From positions 186,001-250,000 of the forward strand of contig CAWCEP010000006.1 in NCBI GenBank assembly GCA_963794615.1: 64,000 nt of DNA. The letters run 5' to 3'. Shown here in pieces: positions 53,325 to 63,064 of the stretch (the first letter of the stretch is position 1; every line of letters begins with the position of its first letter). Below the pieces are notes generated by a model, which searched no databases, had not been told where the DNA came from, and saw nothing but the letters and a program-made list of their open reading frames with translations. Made by a program: the position numbers and the translations under genes. This stretch comes from Chersky-840 sp963794615. GTDB lineage: Bacteria > Actinomycetota > Acidimicrobiia > Acidimicrobiales > UBA8190.

Positions 53325-54506
53325 ATGACCACCACCGCTGTCATCGTCGACGCCGTTCGGACCCCGGGCGGCCGCCGCAACGGCAAGCTGCGGGGCTGGC
53401 ACGCCGTGGACCTGGCCGCCGAGCCCCTGAGGGCCCTGGTCGAGCGCAACGACCTCGACCCCGGCCTCGTCGACGACGTGATCATGGGATGCGTCATGCA
53501 GGTGGGCGAGCAGGCGCTCAACATCGGCCGCAACGCCGTGCTGGCCGCCGGGTACCCCGAGTCGGTGCCCTCCACCACCATCGACCGCCAGTGCGGGTCG
53601 TCCCAGCAGGCCCTGCACTTCGCCGCCCAGGGCGTGATGGCGGGCGCCTACGACGTCGTCATCGCGGCCGGCATCGAGCACATGACCCACACGCCCATGG
53701 GATCGTCGGTGGTGCGCGACCTCGGGTTCCCCTTCGGTCCCAAGATGATGGAGCGCTACGCCGAGCGGGGCGGGCTCGTGTCCCAGGGGATCTCGGCCGA
53801 GATGATCGCCGACCAGTGGGACCTGTCGCGCCAGGACCTCGACGCCTTCGGCGCCCGCAGCCAGCAGCTCGCCGCCCGGGCCACGGCCGAGGGCCGCTTC
53901 GAGCGCGAGATCCTCCCCGTCACGGTCAAGGACGACGACGGCGCCGGCACCAACGAGACGATCTCCACCGACGAAGGGATCCGGCCCGACACCACGGCCG
54001 AGGTCCTCGCCAACCTGAAGCCCGCCTTCAAGCCCGACGGCAAGGTGACAGCCGGCAACTCGTCGCAGATCAGCGACGGCGCCGCCGCCGTCCTGATCAT
54101 GAGCGAGGAGAAGGCCAGCGCGCTGGGGCTCACCCCCCGGGCCCGGTTCCACGCCTTCTCGCTGGCCGGGGTGGACCCCGTGACCATGCTCACCGGCCCG
54201 ATCCCCGCCACGCGGTCCGTGCTCGAGAAGGCCAAGATGACGATCGACGACATCGACCTCGTCGAGATCAACGAGGCGTTCGCGTCGGTCGTGCTGGCGT
54301 GGGAGAAAGAGCTCCACGCCGACATGGACCGGGTGAACGTCAACGGCGGCGCCATCGCCATCGGCCATCCCCTGGGATGCTCGGGAGCGAAGCTGATGTG
54401 CACCTTGGTGAACGAGCTCGAGCGCACCGGCGGACGCTGGGGGCTCGAGACGATGTGCGAGGGCGGGGGCATGGCCAACGCCACCATCATCGAACGACTG
54501 GGATAG
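53325..54506 (+). CDS. Acetyl-CoA C-acyltransferase (thiolase)
   Basis: The product is 393 aa. ATG 53325 follows GGGAGGAG. All three catalytic blocks are seen: TIDRQCGSSQQALHFAAQ (nucleophile Cys near residue 90), GGAIAIGHPLGCSGAKLMCT (His) and ETMCEGGGMANATIIERL (second Cys). VEINEAFASVVLAWEKEL is the usual NEAF motif. The form GCVMQVGEQALNIGRNAVLA is nearest to degradative thiolases, including the steroid side-chain type FadA5, rather than to biosynthetic PhbA. It cleaves 3-ketoacyl-CoA with CoA. Control by a TetR-type repressor is suggested by the palindrome at 53292-53305. Confidence 0.9.
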   Translation: MTTTAVIVDAVRTPGGRRNGKLRGWHAVDLAAEPLRALVERNDLDPGLVDDVIMGCVMQVGEQALNIGRNAVLAAGYPESVPSTTIDRQCGSSQQALHFAAQGVMAGAYDVVIAAGIEHMTHTPMGSSVVRDLGFPFGPKMMERYAERGGLVSQGISAEMIADQWDLSRQDLDAFGARSQQLAARATAEGRFEREILPVTVKDDDGAGTNETISTDEGIRPDTTAEVLANLKPAFKPDGKVTAGNSSQISDGAAAVLIMSEEKASALGLTPRARFHAFSLAGVDPVTMLTGPIPATRSVLEKAKMTIDDIDLVEINEAFASVVLAWEKELHADMDRVNVNGGAIAIGHPLGCSGAKLMCTLVNELERTGGRWGLETMCEGGGMANATIIERLG

Positions 54507-54536
54507 CTCCCCGCTGAGTCGGAGGCCGCAACGGCG

Positions 54537-54830
54537 TCAGCGGTACTGCGTGGCGACGACGAAGCCACCGGCGATGAGCACGATCCCCCCCACCAGGTAC
54601 CAGTTGCTCGGTCCCGCCGGCATGACGTTGAAGTAGTTGAGCACGATCATGAGCGCCCCCGCGATCAGCAGGATCAGGATGAGGGGTCCCATCCACTTCG
54701 GGCTCACCTTCTTGCTGCGAGGGATCGGCGGGGTGTAGCGGCCGCTGGCGGTGGGGGGAGGGGCGATCGCCCTCCCCGACGCCGAACGGCCCTTGCGCGC
54801 CGCGCTCCCGGGTCCCTGCTTGTTCGCCAT
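54537..54830 (-). CDS. crgA: Cell division protein CrgA
   Basis: The product is 97 aa from ATG 54830 (MANKQGPGSAARKGRSASGR). A basic, Pro-rich cytoplasmic start of about 40 residues precedes two TM helices: PLILILLIAGALMIVLNYF and WYLVGGIVLIAGGFVVAT. The VSPKWMGPL entry and NYFNVMPAGPSNWYLVGG link are characteristic of CrgA (UPF0233). In mycobacteria and Streptomyces it sits at the septum, interacts with FtsZ, FtsQ, FtsI and CwsA, and modulates Z-ring activity. Its place beside trpG/pabA and pknB is the conserved actinobacterial arrangement close to the origin of replication. Confidence 0.93.
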   Translation of the reverse strand: MANKQGPGSAARKGRSASGRAIAPPPTASGRYTPPIPRSKKVSPKWMGPLILILLIAGALMIVLNYFNVMPAGPSNWYLVGGIVLIAGGFVVATQYR

Positions 54831-54897
54831 GTCGCGAGGATAGCCACGTCGCCACGTTCCGGTCGGGGCCGGGACCCCGAAGACGGGCGGTAATGTC

Positions 54898-55494
54898 GTG
54901 GCGGTGGGCGCCCGGGTCCTGCTCGTCGACAACTACGACTCCTTCACCTACAACCTCGTCCAGGAGATGGGTGCGCTCGGCGCGGACCCGGTCGTGTTCC
55001 GCAACGACGCCATCGAGGTCTCGGGCATCCGGGAGGTCGGGCCTGACGGGATCGTGATCTCACCGGGGCCGGGCCGGCCCGAGGACGGCGGCGTGAGCAT
55101 GGCCGTCGTGGCGGAGCTGGCCGGGGAGCTGCCCATCCTCGGCGTGTGCCTGGGCCACCAGTGCATCGGCCAGGTCTTCGGCGCCCGGATCGTGGCCGCG
55201 CCCGAGCTGATGCACGGCAAGACCTCCGCCATCTTCCATACCGGGGTCGGCGTCTTCGCCGACATGCCCAACCCGTTCGAGGCGACGCGCTACCACTCGT
55301 TGATCGTCGACCGCGACTCGATACCCGACGTCCTCGAGATCACCGCCGAGACCGCCGACGGCATCGTGATGGGGTTGCGGCACCGGGAGGTCCCCATCGA
55401 GGGCGTGCAGTTCCACCCCGAGTCCATCCTCACGAGCGTCGGGCCCGATCTGCTCACGAACTTCCTGGGCTCCCTGGGAGCCGCCAAGCGCTAG
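54898..55494 (+). CDS. trpG: Anthranilate/aminodeoxychorismate synthase glutaminase subunit
   Basis: The product is 198 aa from GTG 54898. It is a class I glutamine amidotransferase: RVLLVDNYDSFTYNLVQEMG, IVISPGPGRPEDGG, PILGVCLGHQCIGQVFGA (nucleophile Cys in GVCLGHQ) and VPIEGVQFHPESILT (His and Glu). It gives ammonia to TrpE or PabB for tryptophan or folate precursors; in many actinobacteria one subunit serves both, so pabA is an equally fair name. Neither trpE nor pabB is nearby. The gene is divergent from crgA and its stop overlaps the convergent pknB stop by 4 nt. Confidence 0.9.
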   Translation: MAVGARVLLVDNYDSFTYNLVQEMGALGADPVVFRNDAIEVSGIREVGPDGIVISPGPGRPEDGGVSMAVVAELAGELPILGVCLGHQCIGQVFGARIVAAPELMHGKTSAIFHTGVGVFADMPNPFEATRYHSLIVDRDSIPDVLEITAETADGIVMGLRHREVPIEGVQFHPESILTSVGPDLLTNFLGSLGAAKR

Positions 55495-57443
55495 CGCAGG
55501 TGGTGGCCGTTGCCGGTGTTGCCGGTGTTGCCCGAGCTCGTCGTCGTCGTGCCCGAACACCCGGCCAGGTTGGTGACGGTGATGGTCACCGTCGTGCCCG
55601 GGCTCACCGCCACGCCGCCGTTGGGGCTCTGGCTCTGCACGATCCCGTCCTGCGACGGGTTGTTGGTCGACTGGCAGATCACGACGGGATTGAGGCCCGG
55701 GCCTTGCAACGCCGTGATGGCGGCCGCCTGGGTGTCGCCGACGACGTCGGGGACGAGCACCGACGAGGGTCCACTGGAAACCAAGAGGTTCACGTTGGCG
55801 TTGGCCGGCTCCTGAGCACCGGCGGCCGGATTCGTGCTGATGACGTCGTTCTTCGGCACCGTCTGCGACGGCTGCATGGTGATGGCCCCGCACTGGAACC
55901 CGGCCTGGCCCAGACGGTTGCACGCCGTGGTCTGGCCGAGCCCGCTCACGTCGGGGACGGCCGTCGTCGTCGACTGCGTGAAGATGTTGACGGTGCCACC
56001 GGGCAGCACGGTCTGGCCCGACTTGGGGCTCTGCATGCACACGATGTTCTGCTGGGTGCACGTGCTGCTGAACTGGACGTTGGCCTGGAGGCCCTCTGAC
56101 TGCAGCTCGGACTTGGCGAAGGTCACCGATTGCCCCACGAGGTCGGGGACGTGCACGGGAGGACCCTGGGCCCCGGTGACGAGGGTCACCGTGTCACCCT
56201 TCTTGACCGTCGACCCCTTGGCGGGGTCGGTCCGCAACACCTGGGTGTTGGGCGTGTTCTTGGCCGTCCGGTCAGATTGCACCTTGGTCTTGAGGCCGTC
56301 GTGCGCGAGGGTCCGCTCGGCCGTGGTCACGTTCTGCCCCGACACGTCGGGCATGACCAGGGTCGTGCTCGGGCCCTCCCCGACGTGCCACCAGCCCACG
56401 GAATTGCCGAGGAGGATGATGACGACGGCCAGCGCCACCAGGAGCAGGGCGAGCAGGCCGGCATAGAGCCGGGTGCGGTTGGGCTCCCCGGCGCCCTCGA
56501 GGTCGTCGCCCCCGACGGCGGGCAACGCCTGGGTGCCGAGGGCCCGGACGGCTTGGGTGGTACCCACCGACGGGTGCTGTCCGGTGGGCGGGTTGGTCGC
56601 CCCCACGGCGCGGCCCTCGCGGAAGCGCAACAGGTCGATGCGAAGGTCGTCACCGGTGGCGTAGCGGTGGTCGGGGGACTTCGCCAGGCACTTCAAGATG
56701 ATGGCTTCGAGGTCGGGGGGCACGCCCGGGTTCACCTCGCGTGGCGCCGGGGGGTGCTCGCGCACGTGCTTGGACGCCACGGCCACCGGCGTGTCGCCGA
56801 GGAACGGGGGTCGGCCCGTGACCATCTCGAAGATCACGACCCCGAGCGAGTAGATGTCGCTGCGGGAGTCCACACCCATGCCCTCGGCCTGCTCGGGCGA
56901 GAAGTACGTGGCCGTGCCCATCACGGCGCCGGTCTGGGTCAGGCTCTCCTCGGTGTTCACGGCGCGGGCGATCCCGAAGTCCGTGACCTTGATCGTGCCT
57001 TCCTCGGTGATGAGCACGTTGCCGGGCTTCACGTCGCGGTGGACCACGCCGTGGCGGTGCGCGTAGGACAGCGCCCCGGCCACGTCGGCGGCGATCTCCG
57101 CGGCCCGGTCCGGGTGCAGCGGCCCGGCGGTGCGCAGGATCGACGACAGGGCCCGGCCGTCGACGAACTCCATGACGATGAAGTAGGTGCCGTTGTCCTC
57201 ACCCCAGTCGAAGACCGGGACGATGTTGGGGTGCGAGAGGTTGGCGGCCGCCTGCGCCTCACGGCGGAAGCGCTCGACGAAGGACCGGTCGACCGACAGC
57301 TCGGGGAAGAGCACCTTGAGCGCAACGGGGCGGTCGAGCAGCTGGTCGCGGGCGCGGTAGACCTCGGCCATGCCCCCGCGGGCCACCAGGTGCGAGAGCT
57401 CGTATCGTCCCGAGAGCACTCGGGGGGTGTTGGTCGGCTCCAT
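55491..57443 (-). CDS. pknB: PknB-type Ser/Thr protein kinase with four PASTA domains
   Basis: The product is 650 aa from ATG 57443. Kinase domain about residues 14-275: VARGGMAEVY loop, Lys43 in VALKVL, HRDVKPGNV (135-143), DFG (155-157), GTATYFSPEQAEG and YSLGVVIFEMVTGRPPF. A juxtamembrane linker rich in Thr/Gly leads to one TM helix near 330-352 (LYAGLLALLLVALAVVIILL). Four extracellular PASTA repeats follow (MPDVSGQNVTTAERTLAHDG, VPDLVGQSVTFAKSELQSEG, VPDVSGLGQTTACNRLGQAG, VPDVVGDTQAAAITALQGPG); Cys pairs in the last three could form disulfides. PASTA domains sense muropeptides or lipid II. The kinase controls cell-wall growth and division. It is in line with pbpA, 89 bp downstream of it. 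Confidence 0.95.
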   Translation of the reverse strand: MEPTNTPRVLSGRYELSHLVARGGMAEVYRARDQLLDRPVALKVLFPELSVDRSFVERFRREAQAAANLSHPNIVPVFDWGEDNGTYFIVMEFVDGRALSSILRTAGPLHPDRAAEIAADVAGALSYAHRHGVVHRDVKPGNVLITEEGTIKVTDFGIARAVNTEESLTQTGAVMGTATYFSPEQAEGMGVDSRSDIYSLGVVIFEMVTGRPPFLGDTPVAVASKHVREHPPAPREVNPGVPPDLEAIILKCLAKSPDHRYATGDDLRIDLLRFREGRAVGATNPPTGQHPSVGTTQAVRALGTQALPAVGGDDLEGAGEPNRTRLYAGLLALLLVALAVVIILLGNSVGWWHVGEGPSTTLVMPDVSGQNVTTAERTLAHDGLKTKVQSDRTAKNTPNTQVLRTDPAKGSTVKKGDTVTLVTGAQGPPVHVPDLVGQSVTFAKSELQSEGLQANVQFSSTCTQQNIVCMQSPKSGQTVLPGGTVNIFTQSTTTAVPDVSGLGQTTACNRLGQAGFQCGAITMQPSQTVPKNDVISTNPAAGAQEPANANVNLLVSSGPSSVLVPDVVGDTQAAAITALQGPGLNPVVICQSTNNPSQDGIVQSQSPNGGVAVSPGTTVTITVTNLAGCSGTTTTSSGNTGNTGNGHHLR

Positions 57444-57532
57444 GCGGGTCAGAGCCTACGTCTCGCCGGAACGCGACCTGGGCCAGACATGTGTCTGTTC
57501 CCTCCTCGGGTACAGCGCTTCGGACATGGGTG

Positions 57533-59006
57533 TCACTGTCCCGCCAGCACTGCTTGGATCATGGTCTTCACGATGGGCCCGGCGACGACGGCGCCGGTGA
57601 GGTCCACGGGCTGGTGCGGCATGGCCACGGCGATGGCGACGGTGGGGTGGGTGGCGGGCGCGAAGGCGATCATCCAGTCGGTGGTGAGCGTGTTGCCGAC
57701 GCCGGTTTGGGCGGTCCCGGTCTTGGCGGCCACGTCCCACGAGGCGGGGAACCCGTCTCCCGACGCCGTCCCGTTCGTGACGACCTGCTCCATGAGCTTG
57801 GTCAGGGCGCTCGCCGTCGCCTGCGAGGCGGCCCGGTGCCACGAGGTCGGCTGGTAACGCTGGACGAGGTTGTTCTGCGAATCACGGATCTCGTACATGA
57901 CGTGGGGGGTCATCACCACGCCGCCGTTGGCGATCCCGGCTGCCACGAGCGCCATCTGCAGGGGCGTGGCGATCGTGCAGTCCTGGCCGATCGACGAGTA
58001 GGCCAGGAAGATCGGGGCCCCGCCCCAGCACGCCGCGTGCAGGAACTGCGATGCCACTGGCACCGGAAGGTCGATGGGAGGCTGCTGGTTGAACCCGAAG
58101 GACTGCGCTTCGGCCTGCATCGACAGCGCACCGACCTTGGTGCCGAGGAGGGCGAACCCGGGGTCGCACGACGGGGGCAGCATCTGGGCGATGGTCCCCC
58201 CGCACGGGCTGCCACCGTCGTTGCACAGCTGCCGGGAGTTCCCGCCGAAGTAGTTGTAGGGGATGCAGCTGAAGTACGGCATGGGGGTGTTCACCAGCTT
58301 GGGTGCGTACTGATAGGCGGCCGTGGCCGTGACCACCTTGAACGTCGAGCCAGGGCTCGAAGAAATCCTGATATGCGAGCGACACCTCTGGTGCGAATCC
58401 CGTGGTGGGGTTCTTCGTGGTGTCCGCCTTGTACGCGTTGGCCACCGTGGTCGCATCGTTGGCGGCCAACGGGTTGGGGTCGTAGGTGGGATTGGAGTAC
58501 ATGGCGAGCACCGCGCCGGTGGAGGGGTCGAGCACCACGATGGCGCCGTCACGGCCATTCAGCGCTGTTTGGGCCGTCTTCTGCAACTTGGTCGACAGGG
58601 TGAGCGTGACGGTGTCGGTCTCCGTGGGCGTGGTGAGCAGGTCACCGATGGTCTTGACGGGGCGGTTGTGCTGAGCGAGATAGGCGCTATAGACATTCTC
58701 GACCCCGGTCGCCAAGCCGCCGATCGGGAGGTACCCAGTGATCTGGCCAAACAGTGACCCCAGGGGATACTGGCGGACGTACTTGTACGAGCCCTGATGG
58801 GTCTTGACCGACTGGGCCAGCACCACGCCGTCCGCACTCTGGATGATCCCCCGGGGCTGGTCGTATCTTGCTGAGATCACCGACGGGTTGTACTGGGAAT
58901 CTGCATAGGTCTTGGCCTTGTTGACCTGAATGTTGTTGAGCTGCAGGAACAAGGCCAAGAAGCAGACCGCCATGGCGATCCCGAGCCAGCGGATGCGGCT
59001 CGCCAT
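57533..59006 (-). CDS. pbpA: Class B penicillin-binding protein PbpA, one +1 frameshift
   Basis: Starts at ATG 59006, directly after the pstP stop. An N-terminal TM helix (IRWLGIAMAVCFLALFLQLN) leads to the dimerisation domain (PRGIIQSADGVVLAQSV) and then the transpeptidase domain. The frame changes near 58353: the first frame reads LAYQDFFEP, the second continues GSTFKVVTATAAYQYAP, so one extra base splits the catalytic motif STFK from its start. Later motifs are intact: KTG in AAKTGTAQTG. The SxN block aligns with SCD in PPSCDPGFALLGTKVG, an Asn to Asp change. Restored length is about 490 aa, as expected for PbpA, which cross-links septal or lateral peptidoglycan. rodA, usually just upstream, is missing. 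Confidence 0.87.
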
Positions 59007-59007
59007 C

Positions 59008-60477
59008 TCAAGCCACCGCGCGGGCGGGCACGTGGACGGTGCTGTGCGGCGCCCGCCACCCGAAGGTCGCCGGGGTGGAGGTGGGGATGGTCGAGCTCGT
59101 CGCGCCCGGCGCGGAGGGCGCGGTCGCGGTCGAGCAGTAGGCGGGTGGTTGCTGCAGGGCGCAGATCGACTGCTGGAGGCTCGTGACGTATCCCTTGGCG
59201 GCCTTCAACGAGGATTCTTGGACCCCGCTCTTGAGGTCGGGGACCTTGTAGGACGGGACCTGGTCGACCGTCATCTGCGTCCGCTTCACGATCTTGGGAT
59301 TCATCCCGACGAATCCGCCCGGACGACCCTGGTAGATCACGACTTGGTCGTGGCTGAGGCCGACGAAGTAGGAGTCGTTCACGTACCAGCGGATTGCCGC
59401 GTAACTGGCGTAGGCCAGCCCGCCCAGCACCACCAGGAAGAGCAGCACCCGGAACGTGATGCGACGGGGAATGCGCGCCCCGGTGCGGGGGTCGTAGCGC
59501 TTCGAGGGTGGCCGGGGGCGATCGACCTCCGGAGCCGAACGGCTCACGACGGCGGCCCCGGCGCCGTTGGCGTTGACGGTCCCGACGGGGGCGGGCTCGG
59601 TCGAGGGGGGCGCGGGCGACTCGGGTGGGCTCGCTACCAAGGTCGATCCCGGTGCCGCCGCGGCCCCCGCCCCGCCTTCGGGGCCAGCGTCGGCGAGTGC
59701 GGCGCCGGCGGCCGCGTCGTCGGCGTGGGTCGCGTCGGCCTCGACCGAAGAGGGCTCTCCCACCATCACATCAAGTACGACCACGGTGGCGTTGTCGTTG
59801 CCACCGGCCTGGTTCGCCATGCGCACCAGGGTCTCGGCCGCCTCACGGGGGTCGCGTGTCTCGGACAGGACGTCGGTGATCTCTTCGGGGAGCACCTCGT
59901 TGGTGAGCCCGTCCGAGCACAGCAGGAACCGGTCGCCCTCCTCGGGAACGAGCTGCCAGACGTCGACGGCCACCTCGGGCTGGACACCGAGGGCTCGGGT
60001 GAGGATGTGGCGGTGGGGGTGTACGGCCGCCTCTTCCTCGGAAAGCTCGCCTCGGGCCACGAGCTCTTCGGCGACGGAGTGGTCGGTGGTGAGCTGGACC
60101 AGGTCATGGCCGTGGAGGCGGTAGGCCCGGGAGTCGCCGACGTTGGCGAGCACCAACCGGTCCCCGTCGTCGGTCGCCACCAGGGCGGCCGCGATCATCG
60201 TGGTGCCCATCCCGCGCAGGTCGGCATCCTCGTGGCCGCGCTCCCAGACGGCCTTGTTGGCGTCGTGGATCGCCGCGGCCAGCCCCTCGGCGGAGGGCTT
60301 GCGGGCGAACTCGGCCTGGAGGGTCTCGATGGCGGTGCGGGCCGCGATCTCCCCCCCGACGTGGCCCCCCATCCCGTCGGCCACCGCGAACAGGGTGAGG
60401 CTCTCGAGTGCCAGGTCCTCGTTGACCGTGCGCACCCGACCGACGTCGGAGGCCGAGCCCGACCGCAGGACGGTCAA
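59008..60477 (-). CDS. pstP: PP2C-type Ser/Thr phosphatase PstP
   Basis: I chose TTG 60477, close to an AGGAGGG Shine-Dalgarno and just after the fhaB stop; the longer frame reads through fhaB. This gives 489 aa, near the 514 of the mycobacterial protein. Catalytic motifs: DVGRVRTVNEDLALES, FAVADGMGGHVGGEIAARTA, LANVGDSRAYRL, LLCSDGLTNEV and GGNDNATVVVL, so all metal sites are intact. A Pro/Ala linker follows, then one TM helix (FRVLLFLVVLGGLAYASYAA) and an extracytoplasmic domain of about 150 residues ending in a Ser/Thr tail. It reverses PknB phosphorylation. The stop and the pbpA start are separated by one nt. Confidence 0.92.
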   Translation of the reverse strand: MTVLRSGSASDVGRVRTVNEDLALESLTLFAVADGMGGHVGGEIAARTAIETLQAEFARKPSAEGLAAAIHDANKAVWERGHEDADLRGMGTTMIAAALVATDDGDRLVLANVGDSRAYRLHGHDLVQLTTDHSVAEELVARGELSEEEAAVHPHRHILTRALGVQPEVAVDVWQLVPEEGDRFLLCSDGLTNEVLPEEITDVLSETRDPREAAETLVRMANQAGGNDNATVVVLDVMVGEPSSVEADATHADDAAAGAALADAGPEGGAGAAAAPGSTLVASPPESPAPPSTEPAPVGTVNANGAGAAVVSRSAPEVDRPRPPSKRYDPRTGARIPRRITFRVLLFLVVLGGLAYASYAAIRWYVNDSYFVGLSHDQVVIYQGRPGGFVGMNPKIVKRTQMTVDQVPSYKVPDLKSGVQESSLKAAKGYVTSLQQSICALQQPPAYCSTATAPSAPGATSSTIPTSTPATFGWRAPHSTVHVPARAVA

Positions 60478-60541
60478 CGACCCTCCTGGTGGCTCGCCCG
60501 TCTCGACATCGGTGCTCCTCGTCCTCGCCCGAGGGGCCCGG

Positions 60542-61033
60542 TCACCGGGCCACCTCGAAGACGGTGCCACCGACCTGGAGGAGGTCGCCCTTCCCCAGTT
60601 TGGCGGTCGTGGCGATGCGCTCGGCATTGACCCATGTCCCGTTGGTCGACCCCAGGTCCTCCACCCACAGTGTCCCGTTGCGGCGGAACAGACGCGCATG
60701 GAGGTTCGAGGTGTAAGAGTCCTCCACCCGAACCCCGCACCCGGCGGCGCGTCCCAGGGTCACTTCTTCGCCGACCTCGAACGTCTGGCCGTAGCCCTCT
60801 TGGGGCTCGATCACCTTGAGGTGGAGCTTGCCGGCCCTGCCGCCGCGTTCGGTAGCAGGCCGGGCACCCTGGGCAGCGGCAAGGGCCTGAGCGGCGCCCC
60901 GGGCCGGGGGTGGGCGCACCTGGACCCATACGGCCCTGATAACCCGGAAGAAGAACAGCCAGATCAGGGCCACGACGATGATCTCCAGCGCCCGGAGCAG
61001 GTTCTGGTTGTCCAGCGAGGTCAGGAACACCAT
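60542..61033 (-). CDS. fhaB: FHA-domain membrane protein FhaB (FipA)
   Basis: The product is 163 aa from ATG 61033. One N-terminal TM helix (LLRALEIIVVALIWLFFFRV) is followed by an Ala/Pro linker and a C-terminal FHA domain: VTLGRAAGCGVRVED, TSNLHARLFRRNG and STNGTWVN, the phosphothreonine-binding residues. In mycobacteria FhaB/FipA links PknB/PknA phosphorylation to FtsZ, FtsQ and septum formation. It starts 13 nt after the fhaA stop and ends 64 nt before the chosen pstP start, so the block is one operon. Confidence 0.9.
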   Translation of the reverse strand: MVFLTSLDNQNLLRALEIIVVALIWLFFFRVIRAVWVQVRPPPARGAAQALAAAQGARPATERGGRAGKLHLKVIEPQEGYGQTFEVGEEVTLGRAAGCGVRVEDSYTSNLHARLFRRNGTLWVEDLGSTNGTWVNAERIATTAKLGKGDLLQVGGTVFEVAR

Positions 61034-61046
61034 GACGACCTGCCCC

Positions 61047-61704
61047 TCACGAGGTCTCGAATCGGATGGAGGTGGTCCCCACGGTGATCTCGTCGCCGTC
61101 CTCGAGGACCCGCTCGCGGACCGGGACGCCGTTCACCCTGGTGCCGTTGGTCGACTGCAGGTCGGCCACGACGACGTCGCTCCCGTGCCGGCGGACTTCG
61201 GCATGGCGGCGGCTGACGTTGGGGTCGCTCAATGCGATGGTGCATTCGGGGAGACGCCCGATCTCGACCGTCTCGTTGCCGAGCACGATCCGGGACCCGT
61301 CCGACAGGATGAGGGAAGCGGCCGAGAGCCCGTCGAGTCCCTTCCCGGACCTCGGCGGTCACCCGGTAGCGGCCAGCCCGGGTCGAGGGGTCGCTGCGGA
61401 TCTCGACCTCCACGGGCCCGACGAAGACGTACCCCTCGCTTCGGGCGTGCTCACGGGCCGCATCGCCGAGCTCTCTGGCCAGGACGTCGGCGAAACTCTG
61501 GAAACGGTCCGCGTCCGAGGGCGACAGGGTCACGACAAAGACATTGGGCGCGATAAGGCCCCGCACTCCTACGCGACGCAGGAGGTCCATCTCGCGCGTG
61601 AGGCGTCGACCGATCTCCACGGGCTGGATGCCACCCCGGAGGGCTTTGGAGAACGCGCCTTCCACCATTCGCTCGAGACGCTGCTCGAACCTTTGGAGTC
61701 CCAT
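61047..61704 (-). CDS. fhaA: FHA-domain protein FhaA with N-terminal DUF3662, one +1 frameshift
   Basis: Starts at ATG 61704 (MGLQRFEQRLERMVEGAFSK). Residues about 1-120 are the DUF3662 domain typical of FhaA. One extra base near 61338 moves the frame; removing it gives VREGLDGLSAASLILSDGSR, then the FHA domain VEIGRLPECTIALSD, VSRRHAEVRRHG and QSTNGTRVNG. The long low-complexity linker of mycobacterial FhaA (about 527 aa) is missing, making this a short form of about 219 aa. FhaA binds phosphorylated MviN and other PknB targets and steers peptidoglycan synthesis. As the first gene of the block it should carry the promoter in the 61705-61942 interval. Confidence 0.87.
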
Positions 61705-61942
61705 CGTGGTAGCCCAGCCTACCGGTGCTTTCTACACCGACGGGGTTGCCCCGCCCCACGTCGAGCGAGATGAAATCCCATGAGATCACCAACAACCGCC
61801 AGTGACAATTTCGGTACGGCGCGTGAGATACTGATCGCGACGATCAGGGTCTTCATGAAGCCGTAAGAAGGATAGGCGAGAGTTCTGCTTCGCCCGGCCG
61901 GAGGCCTCCCAGGAACGGTCGGGTATCGTGACGCCGTCGCTC

Positions 61943-62026
<84 letters not shown>

Positions 62027-62248
62027 CGGACGGACGGAGGGCTCTCGACAAAACTGGCCCTTTGCCGTCGACAAAACTCCTGTGAAACGGGCATGGGTCG
62101 AGGCAAAGTCCAAGCACTGCGGACCTGATCGTCGTTGCCAGCCCTCAAACCCTTGATTCGGGCTTGATCTGACTTCTCGGCGGCCGTACAAGCTCAATCA
62201 GGGCGCGCGCCAGAGCTCTGGGGGCCCCAAGCTGGGAGAGATCAGCCC

Positions 62249-63064
62249 TCAGGCTGTCTGCGGTGGATCGGGGGACGCCAGGTCGCGGACCGCAGTAGTG
62301 GGACGCCAGGTGTTCAGCGGCTTGGTCTGGCGACGCCGGGGCAGGCGCCGGACCCTGCCGGCCTCAATGGCTCTGGCCTCGCTCAGGAACGCACTGATCT
62401 TGCGCAGGTTCGCACCGAGCAGGAGAAAAGCCACGAGGACGCTTTGGGCTGCAACCCCCCGCAGACGCCTCCGTTCGGGATCATCGAGGGCCTCATGGGC
62501 CCCGTCTTTGATGTAGCCGTTAAATCCTTCGATCGAGTTGCGCAATGTCGCGTACACCGAGTGCCACTCGGGACTGCCGAACAGCAGGTCCTGGTGAAAC
62601 TTGGCACCTGCATCAGGGGGATGGTCACGCTCGCCTGCGTACATGACAGTGGTGGATCGGATCGAACAGACGAACGCACCGGTATCCGAAGCCTTCCTTG
62701 CGTGCTCTTGAGGGTGAGTGACGCGGGCTTAAGCTCGCAGCGAGCCACCGCGTAAGGCGCGGCCGGGCACGCCACCCGGATGTGGCCCTCAGTATCAGGG
62801 CTCGCCTTGGGTCGCGCCCGATAGCGCCAACGCTCCTCTAATCGGTGGCAATAGGTCTCCCCGTCGATGACGCCGCCGCGATGGTCGGTGGTAGCGTTCT
62901 TGAGCGCGTCGGGCATCGACGGGCAGTACCACTCCCCTTCGACCTGCAAGAAGCCACCGAACGACGCCTGGACACCGAGCTGATCCTGTGGGTGCCGAAT
63001 ATGTCATCCGGGGGGATTCACCTGGACTTTCGTCGGTATCGGCTTGGTGACCAGACTTGGCCAT
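62249..63064 (-). pseudogene. Decayed transposase
   Basis: Pieces of one transposase lie in different frames: a start MAKSGHQADTDESPGESPRM near 63064, then VEGEWYCPSMPDALKNATTD and RYRARPKASPDTEGHIRVAC, then KFHQDLLFGSPEWHSVYATL, RNSIEGFNGYIKDGAHEALD and AAQSVLVAFLLLGANLRKIS. The last block resembles the C-terminal part of actinobacterial DDE transposases (ending in a helical LLLGANLRKI segment). Frames change near 62945 and 62700, and no complete catalytic triad can be read. It is a dead element, or an element with sequence errors. It is divergent from the integrase-type gene, with start codons overlapping in CATG at 63062-63065. Confidence 0.7.

Noticed and set aside
56130..57857. Plus-strand open frame of 575 codons
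   Set aside because: Antisense to pknB, with His/Arg/Gly-rich shadow composition.
58930..60630. Plus-strand open frame of 566 codons
   Set aside because: Antisense to pstP; no start signal and no domain.
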